From CAZWLD01 sp964634685 (GTDB taxonomy: Bacteria > Bacillota_I > Bacilli_A > Acholeplasmatales > JAEDCM01), in the NCBI GenBank assembly GCA_964634685.1, contig CAZWLD010000038.1, positions 1 through 22,653 on the forward strand: 22,653 bases of DNA, in the 5' to 3' direction. The notes under the pieces are model-generated. The model ran no database searches, had not been told where the DNA came from, and worked only from the letters and a program-made list of their open reading frames with translations. The translations under genes and the position numbers were made by a program. Shown here in pieces: positions 1 to 8,484 of this stretch (within the stretch, counting starts at the first letter, position 1; every line of letters starts with the position of its first letter).

Positions 1-27
1 TACCTCAGATTTTTATTTTTTATACCC

Positions 28-882
28 TTATTTAATTTTGGGGAAACTCAAATTTTGTTTAATTTCGGGAATATAAGATGAAACATTTAAGCCCAAGCTT
101 TGCGCAAATCGAAGTGCCGTTTGATAAGATGTATGCATTAGATCATAAGGGTCATGAGCATCAATTCCAATAATCACCTTACATTTAGGATATTTTTTGA
201 CCGTTTTCCAAAATTCAGTTCGCGGATATCGATATTCTGTTTTATATCCCGAAAATTGATTTCTTCTAATAGCGCCACAATTTATCTCTAAATAAACATC
301 ATTTTTGATGGCCGCCTCAATGATTCTTTTGGTACATTCCAAAGCGGTTTTATCAAAATAAAACATTTGATTATGCTCTTCCGAAAAATAATTATACAAA
401 AATAAATCCGGATGAACAAAAATCTTAAAAAGCTTTGTTTCCATAGCTTTGACAGCCGTATCAGTATAGCTTATAATTAAATCTTTATTGGTTCTTTCAT
501 AAGGCGAATAAATTAAACCATTATGCGGAAAATAATGAATTCCTAAATTCATATAATCCAAGGAGTCATATATTTTTTGATAAAAATCATCGTGTCCTGG
601 CAAATATTCGGTTTCACAGCCTTTATAAAAAATGAGATCAGGATATTTTTTTTGACATTCATCCATTTCCTTTAGATAAAGCGAAAACTGATTCTCTTGC
701 ATTTGCTTATCAAGCCATAAATCTTTATAATCAAGACTGTTCATAAAATCCCTTGGCACAAATAAATGATCACTCATTCCTAAAATATCAAAGCCACATT
801 TAAGAGCCATTTTAACATAATCCTCGATTTCTCCCTTAGCGTGCCCACACATTTTATAATGAGTATGATAATTAGCCTTCAT
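28..882 (-). CDS. PHP-domain phosphoesterase, HisK/HisJ histidinol-phosphatase type
   Basis: Metal-dependent PHP-family phosphatase of 284 aa. By family it would hydrolyse L-histidinol phosphate in histidine synthesis, but substrate specificity cannot be read from sequence. The N-terminus has the H-x-H metal motif (His6, His8) followed by CGHA. Further metal-binding motifs follow: GMSDH near residue 38, KGCETEY near 93, LGIHYF near 113, FVHPD near 155, EINCGA near 200 and IGIDAHDP near 238, in the order seen in HisK proteins. Length is close to the usual 260-280 aa. It is the last visible gene of the mutS2-truB-ribF operon, and its start overlaps the 3' end of ribF by 11 bases. An AAGGAG lies a rather long 13 bases upstream, inside ribF. 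No other his gene is present, so it may instead be a general phosphoesterase. Confidence 0.85.
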   Translation of the reverse strand: MKANYHTHYKMCGHAKGEIEDYVKMALKCGFDILGMSDHLFVPRDFMNSLDYKDLWLDKQMQENQFSLYLKEMDECQKKYPDLIFYKGCETEYLPGHDDFYQKIYDSLDYMNLGIHYFPHNGLIYSPYERTNKDLIISYTDTAVKAMETKLFKIFVHPDLFLYNYFSEEHNQMFYFDKTALECTKRIIEAAIKNDVYLEINCGAIRRNQFSGYKTEYRYPRTEFWKTVKKYPKCKVIIGIDAHDPYDLMHTSYQTALRFAQSLGLNVSSYIPEIKQNLSFPKIK

Positions 883-1777
883 TAACCAAAACCCACTCCT
901 TTATTCTTTCTTTATCTAAATTGAGCTGATTAATTAATTCCTCTACCGAGGAAAATTTTTGTTCCTCACGCCAGTATTTCAAAAAATGAACATTAACATT
1001 TTGCGAATATAGATTGCCACTATAATTGAATAAATGAACCTCAAGACGGGAATTTAATTGATAATTACAGGTTGGATTATTTCCAACATTAGCCATACCA
1101 TAATAATGCTTTCCTTTAAATTCAATCATTACCGCGTAAACGCCCTTTTTTGGCTCAGTATTACCAAAAATATCAATATTAGCGGTTGGAAATCCGAGCT
1201 TAATGCCGATTTGACTACCATGAACAACTAAGCCCTCAATCGCATAGGGGCGTCCTAGCATTAAATTGGCTTTTTCAATATTTCCAAGACTTAGATATTT
1301 CTTAATATTCGTTGAGGAAACACGCTCATCGTCAATTAAAACATTATCTAAAATCATCACCTCAAAATGCTTTTTCAAGTCATTGATATCACCACTAGCC
1401 CGATGTCCAAAATGATAATCCTTACCACAAACAATTTTCTTAACCCCCAGCTTCAAAAGCCAATTGATGAAATCATCCTTAGATTTTGAGGCTCCCTTGA
1501 TATCAAAATCAATGATGAACAAATAATCAGGATTTAATTTCCGAATAAGCTCAATTTTCTTCGACCTCGGAACTAAAAAATGATAGTTTGCTTCATGCTT
1601 GACCACACAATTAGGATGGGGATCAAAGGTCATAACCATACTTTTTAAGCCACTATTTATACAGGCCTTAATCAAGGCCTGATGACCTAAATGAACGCCA
1701 TCAAAATTGCCAATTGTTAAGCATAGGTCTTCGTTTAGCTTTTTACTTCCCCCAATTTTTCCATGTAAAACCTTCAT
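872..1777 (-). CDS. ribF: Bifunctional riboflavin kinase / FAD synthetase
   Basis: Cytoplasmic two-domain enzyme that phosphorylates riboflavin to FMN and adenylates FMN to FAD (301 aa, near the usual 305-320). The N-terminal nucleotidyltransferase domain begins with TIGNFDGVHLGHQ (about residues 22-34), the HxGH-type signature, and has the later conserved YHFGHRASGD and RVSSTNIKK segments. The C-terminal flavokinase domain starts at GRPYAIEG (about residue 175) and carries LGFPTANI, GVYAV, NVGNNPT and the LEVHLF segment expected for flavin and ATP binding. The start codon lies 9 bases after the truB stop. Its Shine-Dalgarno AGGTG overlaps the truB TGA, which implies coupled translation. The pairing truB-ribF is common in Bacillota. 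Confidence 0.96.
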   Translation of the reverse strand: MKVLHGKIGGSKKLNEDLCLTIGNFDGVHLGHQALIKACINSGLKSMVMTFDPHPNCVVKHEANYHFLVPRSKKIELIRKLNPDYLFIIDFDIKGASKSKDDFINWLLKLGVKKIVCGKDYHFGHRASGDINDLKKHFEVMILDNVLIDDERVSSTNIKKYLSLGNIEKANLMLGRPYAIEGLVVHGSQIGIKLGFPTANIDIFGNTEPKKGVYAVMIEFKGKHYYGMANVGNNPTCNYQLNSRLEVHLFNYSGNLYSQNVNVHFLKYWREEQKFSSVEELINQLNLDKERIKEWVLVNEG

Positions 1778-1786
1778 ATAAACACC

Positions 1787-2644
1787 TCAAAAAATAATTA
1801 ATGGACGATATTTATTCTTTTCAAACGGACGGTAAATCGCAATCAATTCATCGTTATGATAAACCTTAAAGGGACAATCGGTTACAATTTGTCTTTCATC
1901 TAAAATAATTCCATTTTTAACCATTTTGGCCATATAATCACTAACATATATTTCCTCATTATGAGAAAAATATTCTGGAAGCGTAATTATATGAAAATTC
2001 CCTTGCTTAACATCATCGATTGTTGCGGCATCACAAAGCGAAAAAGGGCCGGTTTTTTCTCTTACAAGATGATACATACAGCCAATATGACCCAATCTTT
2101 TGGCAATATCGGTACAAAGGGTCCTAACATACAAACCCTTAGATCCAGTAACGCGGAAGGTAAAATAAGCCAAATCATCAACGATTTTGACATCCTCAAC
2201 TAAATCAATTTCCTCAATATACATACATCTAGGCTCCCGTTTAACTTCAATCCCCATTCGTGCATATTCATATAATCTTTTGCCTTGATATTTCAAAGCT
2301 GAATACATCGGAGGGGTTTGAAGATAATCGCCTTTAAAGGACGCCAAGACATCACCTAGGACAAGCTTATCGATTTTTTCTCTTCTGATTTCCTTGCCAT
2401 AGATATCCTCGGTTTCGGTTTCAATTCCAATGCAAATGGTACATAAATAGGTCTTGAAATGGTCCATCATTATATCCACAAGCTTCGTGGCTTTCCCAAG
2501 GCAAATCGGAAGGACACCTGTGACCTCCGGGTCAAGAGTTCCGGTATGACCAATTTTATCAACGTGAAGGATTTTTTTTAATTTTATCACGCAATCATTG
2601 GAGGTCATACCCTTTTCTTTATTTAAAATGATAATTCCATCCAT
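1787..2644 (-). CDS. truB: tRNA pseudouridine(55) synthase TruB
   Basis: Converts U55 to pseudouridine in the T-loop of most elongator tRNAs. It is a 285-aa cytoplasmic protein. The N-terminus GIIILNKEKGMTS is the family start. HTGTLDPEVTGVLP (residues 33-46) carries the catalytic aspartate, Asp38. Later family blocks include TPPMYSALKYQGKRLYEYAR (about 111-130) and GLYVRTLCTDIAKRLG (about 171-186). A short C-terminal extension follows. The ATG overlaps the TAA of the upstream toroid-like gene by one base (TAATG), so translation is probably coupled. Confidence 0.97.
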   Translation of the reverse strand: MDGIIILNKEKGMTSNDCVIKLKKILHVDKIGHTGTLDPEVTGVLPICLGKATKLVDIMMDHFKTYLCTICIGIETETEDIYGKEIRREKIDKLVLGDVLASFKGDYLQTPPMYSALKYQGKRLYEYARMGIEVKREPRCMYIEEIDLVEDVKIVDDLAYFTFRVTGSKGLYVRTLCTDIAKRLGHIGCMYHLVREKTGPFSLCDAATIDDVKQGNFHIITLPEYFSHNEEIYVSDYMAKMVKNGIILDERQIVTDCPFKVYHNDELIAIYRPFEKNKYRPLIIF

Positions 2645-3594
2645 TATAAAACTCTTCCATTTTTCTTTAATATTTCAAGATAATTGACCGCAAGGATTCC
2701 CATCCATTTGATGCGAGCAACTTCATATTCATCCTCGTATTCGTTATTCCATTTCCAGGTAATGTCCCAAACTCCGATTTTTGTTCGTGATTCTATTAAA
2801 TAATCAAGGCTTTCTTCAAATATATCATGTAAATCACTAGCTAAATATAGATCGCTGGTAATTAGATCAAAAGGATAGGTTGGATAATCCTGATTCCATG
2901 AATCCTTAGGTGAAATTAAGCGTTTAATATCTTTATTTATTTTTTCGAAAAGCTCTTGATTTTTGTAATTTATTTTTTCGCTATTTAAAATTTCATAAGC
3001 CTTTTCATATAATACAACGACATGGCGATCACATTCATCATCTTCTAAATATTCATCGATGCAAATTTTTAAGCGATTTAAAGCCAAGCTATAAAATTTC
3101 GTTTTCGAATTCAAAAAATGAAGAGCCATGGCATACAATGAAGCCCCTGGATTGTTTTTCCAATTTTTACAACAATCATCACTATAGGTCCACCATGGAG
3201 CCCGTGGATATTGATTAACATCCTTTGAAATCGGATAAAAATAGTTACCATCAGTCTCTTGTGAAAAAATGTATTTAAAGGCTTTATTTACCATCAATTT
3301 TGTCATTTCATCTAAATTAGTTTTATCATAACCAACACGACGAAGAAGGCTTAAGGCATATTCTGTCGCAATGGTGCTCGAGGATGGACAGGTATTGTCA
3401 GGCTCAAGCCCATGGCCAAAGCCACCATCACCATTTTGATACATCGATAAAGCATAGCTAACCATCATTTTATCATCACCATCAATTAGGCAATTATATA
3501 AAGCAAGCTCTAAGTCGCGGGTTTTATTGATCATAAAGCTTTCTATTTTTTTAACATCATCTTGCGTTAATTTTAGCATCTTTTTATACCTCAT
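2644..3594 (-). CDS. Alpha/alpha-toroid (prenyltransferase / squalene-cyclase-like) protein, function unknown
   Basis: A 316-aa soluble, helix-rich protein without signal peptide or membrane segment. Residues about 51-61 read YQNGDGGFGHG, which resembles the Q-x-x-DGGF repeat of the terpenoid-cyclase/protein-prenyltransferase toroid fold. It is followed by LEPD, then SSTIATEYALSLL and a YPRAPWW segment near residue 131, the last being typical of uncharacterised bacterial members of this fold. The DXDD motif of squalene-hopene cyclases is not seen, so a terpene cyclase is not supported. The gene overlaps the mutS2 stop by 4 bases (ATGA) and the truB start by 1 base, so it is firmly within the mutS2-truB operon. 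No specific function can be assigned. Confidence 0.75.
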   Translation of the reverse strand: MRYKKMLKLTQDDVKKIESFMINKTRDLELALYNCLIDGDDKMMVSYALSMYQNGDGGFGHGLEPDNTCPSSSTIATEYALSLLRRVGYDKTNLDEMTKLMVNKAFKYIFSQETDGNYFYPISKDVNQYPRAPWWTYSDDCCKNWKNNPGASLYAMALHFLNSKTKFYSLALNRLKICIDEYLEDDECDRHVVVLYEKAYEILNSEKINYKNQELFEKINKDIKRLISPKDSWNQDYPTYPFDLITSDLYLASDLHDIFEESLDYLIESRTKIGVWDITWKWNNEYEDEYEVARIKWMGILAVNYLEILKKNGRVL

Positions 3595-5906
3595 TTCAAA
3601 TAAGCTACTGTAACACCATTTAGTCCTTCGCCTTCACCACCATAGCGATAGGATTCAATATGCTTACAGGTTTTTAAATATTCCCAAACGGCCTTGCGAA
3701 TAGCTCCCGTTCCAAAGCCATGAATAATATAGACCATATGGTAATTAGCTAAAAGGGCGCGGTCGATAAATTTGTCTAAGGCTAATACCGCCTCTTCATA
3801 GCGATAGCCACGCAAATCTAATTCCATTTTTCCTTCCCTTTTAACCGCGGAAACATGAGCCTTCGGCTTCTCCTTAACAACCTTCGGCTTACTTAAAAAA
3901 TTCAAGTCCGTTTTCTTGAAGGTAGCGGTTAGGTTACCCATTCTAACATCATATTTGTCCTTGTTTATTTTAACAACTACTCCTTGCGTATTGTATGGAA
4001 TAACATAAACATTATCATTCAAATTAATCGGCTGATCAATATGCGGCTCAAGAATACGACTAGAGGCCAAAGCCTTCGTTTGATGCTTAATTTCCGCAAT
4101 TTCATGTTCCTTGATGTCTTGCTTTTTCTTGAGCCTTTCGATTTCCTCAATCATTGTCTCAATTTTTAAATTAGCTTCATCATAAAGCTCAGAAGCCTTT
4201 TTCGTAGCTTCATCCAAAATTCTTTTTTTCTCTTTGTTAATTTCATCATAATTAAGAGAAATTAGCTTTTCCTTATCTTGAATAGCCTCAAGCTTTTTCT
4301 CATATTCTGCGCGCTTTTCATTATAATATTGAGCCTCTAATTCCAGTTTATTTAGAGTATTTGCGACCGAATCATTCATCAACGTTGATTTGGATTTAGC
4401 ATCATTAATTATTGATGCCTTTAGACCTAATCTTTTGGCAATCTCAAAGGCATTTGATTTTCCTGGAACCCCAATTAACAATTTATAGGTCGGAACTAAG
4501 GTTTCACTATCAAATTCCACGGAGGCGTTGATGATATCGGGTTCATTGTAGGCAAAGGCCTTGAGTTCAGAATAATGAGTTGTAATAATTGTTCTGGCGC
4601 CGCGATCACGCAAATAATTGACAATTGCCATCGCCAAAGCCGTACCCTCCTTCGGGTCCGTTCCTCCGCCAAGCTCATCTAACAAAACCAAGGAATTAAA
4701 GGTCAAATTATCGATTATGTCAATGATTTTCGTCATATGTGAGGAGAATGTTGACAAGGATTGCTCAATTGATTGTTCATCGCCAATATCAACAAAAACA
4801 TTGTCAAAGACCGCGATCTTGCTTTCGGGCAAAGCAGGAATTAGCAATCCGGCTTGAGCCATAATTGTCAATAAACCCGTTGTTTTTAAGGACACCGTTT
4901 TACCGCCGGTATTAGGGCCGGTAATAATAATTGTTTGGAATTTATCACCAAGATTTATATCTAAAGGCACAATTCTTTCTTGGTCAATCAAGGGATGACG
5001 AGCACTTCTTAAATCAATAATTCCATCGACATTTAAGATAGGCATAAAGCAATTCATATTGATCGCATAGCGAGCCTTCGCATAGCGCAAATCAAGCTCA
5101 ATGATTTGACGATAATTGCGCATCAAGTCCTCATAATTATCCCCAACTAAGCCTGTTAAACGGCGGAGAATTTTCTCAATTTCGAGCTTTTCCTTATTTT
5201 GAAGACTCATTATTTGGTTGTTAATCAAAACAGTGGCCTCGGGCTCAATAAAAAAGGTTGTCCCACTTGATGATTCATCCTGAATGATACCCTTAAAGGT
5301 GTTTTTATATTCCACTCTTACGGGAACACAAAAGCGATCATTTCTTTTTACAATCACCGAATCGGTTAACATTTTTCCATTTCGGCTAACAATTTCCTGT
5401 AATTTTGAGCGGAGCCTGTTTTCAGACTGCGCAATTGATTTTCTAATCTCTAGCAATTCACTAGAGGCACTGTCTAAAATATTAGCCTTATCGCCGATAC
5501 AAAAATCAATTTCATCCTTCAATTTTTTGAAATCATCAAAATCCAAATAATCTTTTAAATAATTAACTTCAATTTTCAAAGAATTTAAGGTTCCGTAATA
5601 ATTTTTAATATTTTTTATTCCCATAATAAGCAAGGAAATATTACTTAATTCCTCTGGCGATAAAACCGAACCTATTTTTGCCTTGCTTAAGGCATTAAAG
5701 TTATCGTAAATTCCGCCAAGGGGAAGCTCACCATAGCCGATGATATGCTTTCTTGCCTCTTCGGTTTTTAAAAGCTCGCCATTTATCCATTCAATATCAT
5801 TTGACGGCTTAATCTCAAAAATTTGTTTTTTGGTATTATTTATTTGGGCGTATGACGAAACCCTCGCCAAAACAGCATTAAATTCTAAAGAATCGATTTG
5901 ATACAT
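3591..5906 (-). CDS. mutS2: MutS2 ATPase with Smr endonuclease domain
   Basis: A 771-aa MutS2-family protein, near the usual 780-790. Family members have been linked to suppression of recombination and, in Bacillus, to rescue of collided ribosomes. They lack the mismatch-recognition domain of MutS. The core ATPase has Walker A TGPNTGGKT near residue 330 and Walker B VLLDELGGGTDP near 410, followed by a TTHYSELKAFA segment. A long Lys/Glu-rich coiled coil spans roughly residues 510-615. A KOW-like segment (NDNVYVIPYNTQGVV) follows near 635. The C-terminal Smr domain runs from LDLRGY (about 694) and includes the IIHGFGTGAIR motif. It is the first gene of its operon, with an excellent AGAGGTGAT ribosome site seven bases before ATG and a promoter in the gap to rnhC. 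Confidence 0.97.
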   Translation of the reverse strand: MYQIDSLEFNAVLARVSSYAQINNTKKQIFEIKPSNDIEWINGELLKTEEARKHIIGYGELPLGGIYDNFNALSKAKIGSVLSPEELSNISLLIMGIKNIKNYYGTLNSLKIEVNYLKDYLDFDDFKKLKDEIDFCIGDKANILDSASSELLEIRKSIAQSENRLRSKLQEIVSRNGKMLTDSVIVKRNDRFCVPVRVEYKNTFKGIIQDESSSGTTFFIEPEATVLINNQIMSLQNKEKLEIEKILRRLTGLVGDNYEDLMRNYRQIIELDLRYAKARYAINMNCFMPILNVDGIIDLRSARHPLIDQERIVPLDINLGDKFQTIIITGPNTGGKTVSLKTTGLLTIMAQAGLLIPALPESKIAVFDNVFVDIGDEQSIEQSLSTFSSHMTKIIDIIDNLTFNSLVLLDELGGGTDPKEGTALAMAIVNYLRDRGARTIITTHYSELKAFAYNEPDIINASVEFDSETLVPTYKLLIGVPGKSNAFEIAKRLGLKASIINDAKSKSTLMNDSVANTLNKLELEAQYYNEKRAEYEKKLEAIQDKEKLISLNYDEINKEKKRILDEATKKASELYDEANLKIETMIEEIERLKKKQDIKEHEIAEIKHQTKALASSRILEPHIDQPINLNDNVYVIPYNTQGVVVKINKDKYDVRMGNLTATFKKTDLNFLSKPKVVKEKPKAHVSAVKREGKMELDLRGYRYEEAVLALDKFIDRALLANYHMVYIIHGFGTGAIRKAVWEYLKTCKHIESYRYGGEGEGLNGVTVAYLK

Positions 5907-5924
5907 AAAAAAATCACCTCTTTA

Positions 5925-5933
5925 ATTATATCA
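5925..5933 (-). promoter_or_regulatory. Extended -10 promoter of the mutS2 operon
   Basis: On the minus strand TGATATAAT is a perfect TGnTATAAT extended -10 ending 18 bases before the mutS2 ATG. No convincing -35 is visible at 16-18 bases, as expected for an extended -10. Initiation about 7 bases downstream falls in the GAGGTGAT ribosome site, leaving a leader of roughly a dozen bases. Confidence 0.6.
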
Positions 5934-5940
5934 CATTATT

Positions 5941-5949
5941 TGATAAAAT
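5941..5949 (+). promoter_or_regulatory. Extended -10 promoter of rnhC and the DUF3137-like genes
   Basis: TGATAAAAT matches TGnTAnAAT. The predicted start near 5956 falls in AAGGATGTGAT, the ribosome site, so the leader would be about 8-14 bases. It lies back-to-back with the mutS2 -10, with only 14 bases between the two hexamers. Confidence 0.55.
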
Positions 5950-5963
5950 AATATAAGGATGTG

Positions 5964-6821
5964 ATGAATTTGGAAAATAAGGTCATAACGTTAAAGCCCA
6001 ATGAAATTGAAAGGCTAAAAAAAGAATATTCATCCTTTATTGAGGATTCAAAAAATCAATATGTTAATTTTATAATCAAAAAGGATGATTCGGTCATAAC
6101 CGTCTATAATTCAGGAAAGGTTGTCTTTAATAAACCAACGCTTATAAAGGAAATTACTTCTCTTTTTGAGGGGGATTTCAAGGAAGGAATTGGCAGTGAT
6201 GAGGTCGGAACTGGTGATGTTTTTGGGCCGGTTGTGGTCTGTGCTTGTTTCGTGGGATTAGAGGATTATCAATTTTTGAAATCACTAAATGTTACCGATT
6301 CAAAGGCTCTAACCGATGAAAAAATTCGGAAAATTGGGCCTATAATTGTCAATAAATTGAAATATTCGTTATTGTCTTTAAATAATAAAAAATTTAACGA
6401 AATCACGAAAAAGGGTTATAATTTAAACAAAATTAAGGCGATTTTACACAATCAAGCCATCATTAATTGCCAAAAGAAAATTGGAAAGAAAACCTATGTT
6501 GTCCAGGATCAATTTTGCGAGCCAAGCCTTTATTTTCGCTATCTCGAAAATGAAAATGAGGTTTATCGTGACATTGATTTTCATACTAAGGGCGAATCAT
6601 ATCATTTGAGTGTTGCGGCCGCATCTATTATTGCCCGCTATGCCTTTCTTTTGAAGTTCGATGAAATTTGTGAATATGTTGGACATGAGCTTCCAAAGGG
6701 GGCAGGCTTAAACGTCGATCAAGAAATCATCACTTTGGCAAAGAATCATGACTTAGCTTACTTTAATAATATTGCCAAGCTAAATTACAATAATTTTAAG
6801 AAAGTAGGTGTTATTAAATGA
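5964..6821 (+). CDS. rnhC: Ribonuclease HIII
   Basis: Endonuclease cleaving the RNA strand of RNA-DNA hybrids; acts on the nucleoid. The protein is about 285 aa. It has the RNase HIII layout: a short N-terminal substrate-binding domain (residues about 1-70, with VITVYNSGKVVF), then the type-2 RNase H fold opening with GSDEVGTGDVFGPVVV, which holds the catalytic Asp-Glu near residue 79-80. A later FHTKGESYHLSVAAASIIAR block is also present. The end, with NNIAKLNYNNFKK, resembles the usual HIII tail. Three in-frame starts compete: GTG 5961 sits inside the ribosome site, ATG 5964 lies 4 bases after AAGGA, and TTG 5970 is correctly spaced from the extended site AAGGATGTGAT and aligns with the ATG of the AlbA_2 gene, which has the same upstream module. 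ATG 5964 is given here and TTG 5970 is a serious alternative. The stop overlaps the next gene (ATGA). Confidence 0.94.
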   Translation: MNLENKVITLKPNEIERLKKEYSSFIEDSKNQYVNFIIKKDDSVITVYNSGKVVFNKPTLIKEITSLFEGDFKEGIGSDEVGTGDVFGPVVVCACFVGLEDYQFLKSLNVTDSKALTDEKIRKIGPIIVNKLKYSLLSLNNKKFNEITKKGYNLNKIKAILHNQAIINCQKKIGKKTYVVQDQFCEPSLYFRYLENENEVYRDIDFHTKGESYHLSVAAASIIARYAFLLKFDEICEYVGHELPKGAGLNVDQEIITLAKNHDLAYFNNIAKLNYNNFKKVGVIK

Positions 6822-7633
6822 ATCAATTAGAATATCAGGATTTAAATAAAAAAATTAATAGCTATACGAAAAGAATTCACCTTATTAATATTATTTCCGG
6901 TCTTTTTTTCCTAGCATTTTTAGTAATATTTGCTATTTATCAATTTATCGAAAATAAAGTCTTATTTTTCTTGTTTATCGGTTTCTTTGGCGCGGCGATT
7001 TTGTTTTTCTTCTTCGGATATTTTGCGGGATTTTTTCTTCAAAGATGGTATTCTAAGGAAATCATTGATTCCTTGGAATGTAAGAATATTACCGCAGCCT
7101 ATCAATATCGCAATAAGCATTTGACCGAGGATATAATTCAAGAATCCAATGTTTTCGTTCCTACAATCGATTGGAAGGGACGATTTATCAATGTCATTGA
7201 TGGTAATTATTTAGATTTAACATTTCGTTCCTTCAGTGCTTCGATTTACAATGACGATAAATGTATATTCAATGGTGATATGTATCAAATTGATTTGGAT
7301 ATGAATATCCTACTAGTGATAAGAAAAAAGGATTCTGAATTTGGGCCGATGGAAATTGCTAAAATGGAAACGGGATATCAAAGCTTCGATGAAAATTATG
7401 AAATCTATTGTAATGATAAGGAATTATTCAATGAGCTTATAACAAACGACTTCTTAAAGCTTGTTTTAGAAATACCAAGTCTGAACTTTTTATCTATGAA
7501 TCATTTTCTTTATTTAGGATTAGAAAATGATTACGATTATGATAAATATAGTGATATTCTCATGCATATCAATGATGATTATCACGATGAATTTAATTAT
7601 ATTGTGAAAATAATTGATAAATTAAAAAGATAG
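6818..7633 (+). CDS. Two-TM membrane protein, DUF3137-like, copy 1
   Basis: A 271-aa protein of unknown function. Two hydrophobic helices lie at about residues 22-41 and 47-71, and the remaining 200 or so residues are predicted to be cytoplasmic. The soluble part has an FRSF block, then CIFNGDMYQIDLD, then FDENYEIYCND and a FLYLGL strand. These landmarks recur in the same order in the next two genes and resemble the DUF3137 family (recalled, not searched). It starts within the rnhC stop codon (ATGA overlap), so it is translated from the same message. This is the most diverged of the three copies; a KGRF-like segment also appears near residue 121. No catalytic motif is recognised. Confidence 0.7.
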   Translation: MNQLEYQDLNKKINSYTKRIHLINIISGLFFLAFLVIFAIYQFIENKVLFFLFIGFFGAAILFFFFGYFAGFFLQRWYSKEIIDSLECKNITAAYQYRNKHLTEDIIQESNVFVPTIDWKGRFINVIDGNYLDLTFRSFSASIYNDDKCIFNGDMYQIDLDMNILLVIRKKDSEFGPMEIAKMETGYQSFDENYEIYCNDKELFNELITNDFLKLVLEIPSLNFLSMNHFLYLGLENDYDYDKYSDILMHINDDYHDEFNYIVKIIDKLKR

Positions 7634-7644
7634 GGGGTCTTCTT

Positions 7645-8484
7645 ATGAGGCTTGATGAAGATTTTACCAAAATGAAAAAACGCGAAAAAAATCTTAACAT
7701 CATTCGAATAATTACCTTAGCTCTTCTACCGATTTCGATTTTTATATCTTGCTTCAGCATTTATGGTACCATTGGAATTATCATTTCCTTCTTAAGCTTT
7801 TCGGTTGTTATGTCCTTGATTTTTGGTAATAAGGCCTCCTTCAAGGAAAAGATTATTCCAGGCCTTTTAGACGAAAACCTAAGCTTTACCGTTTTAGATG
7901 ATCAAATGAATGCGGTTGTGTTAAAATCGGAGATTATCCAAGGAAAAATTTCCTTAAAAATATTAACTAATGATATTATTAATGGCTACTATAATGATAT
8001 TCGCTTTCGAAGCTTTGATTGCGTTGTTTCCAAAAGAAATTATCCCTTTATGAAATATTTGAAGGATGATCTTCCTTCTCTTTTTAAGGGGAGATTTTAT
8101 CAAATCAAAAATAAAGCCAACATCAAAAACAAGGTTTTATTCATTCATGGAGAAAATAACAATTTAAATAAAATAACGACCAATCATGAAATTGATAAAA
8201 CCTTTAACATTTACGCTAAGGATGAAAATATAAGCTTTTTAACAAATGAATTTTTTGATGATTTGGAAAGAATCAATAAAATCGTGGATGGAAAAATGTC
8301 TCTTTCCTTGATTAATGGCAGTATCTTTGTGGCAATAAATAATAACATTGATTCCTTCGAGCTTGAAAATTTGGATTCGATTTCTGAGGTTTCTAAGGCC
8401 TACAAGCACGATTTAATGATTGTGGAGGAAATCAATAAGGCTATTAAGCATATCGAGGTGAGCTCTAATGAATCAGAAGTTTAA
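7645..8484 (+). CDS. Two-TM membrane protein, DUF3137-like, copy 2
   Basis: A 279-aa protein with two hydrophobic helices at about residues 18-39 and 43-62, then a soluble domain. This copy shows the family landmarks best: FKEKIIPGLL just after the membrane part, NDIINGYYNDIRFRSFD, SLFKGRFYQI, FNIYAKDENISFLT and SIFVAINN. DUF3137 proteins typically show an analogous series (a viGk-like segment, FkGlFf, f.vYs.d, LTp and a final yiAi strand). The start is preceded by GGGGG with a 7-base spacing and lies 11 bases after the previous stop. Function is unknown. The context suggests a membrane-anchored trio made together. Confidence 0.72.
   Translation: MRLDEDFTKMKKREKNLNIIRIITLALLPISIFISCFSIYGTIGIIISFLSFSVVMSLIFGNKASFKEKIIPGLLDENLSFTVLDDQMNAVVLKSEIIQGKISLKILTNDIINGYYNDIRFRSFDCVVSKRNYPFMKYLKDDLPSLFKGRFYQIKNKANIKNKVLFIHGENNNLNKITTNHEIDKTFNIYAKDENISFLTNEFFDDLERINKIVDGKMSLSLINGSIFVAINNNIDSFELENLDSISEVSKAYKHDLMIVEEINKAIKHIEVSSNESEV

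Noticed and set aside
1..27. Possible terminator after the PHP gene at the left edge
   Set aside because: T-rich sequence but no hairpin can be drawn within the 27 bases available.
2644..3594. Assignment of the toroid protein as a squalene-hopene or terpene cyclase
   Set aside because: Only one clear QxxDGGF-like motif and no DXDD motif; no isoprenoid genes nearby.
4496..4857. Overlapping 60-79 codon open frames inside mutS2 on both strands
   Set aside because: Shadows of the conserved ATPase coding region, with low-complexity composition and no ribosome site.
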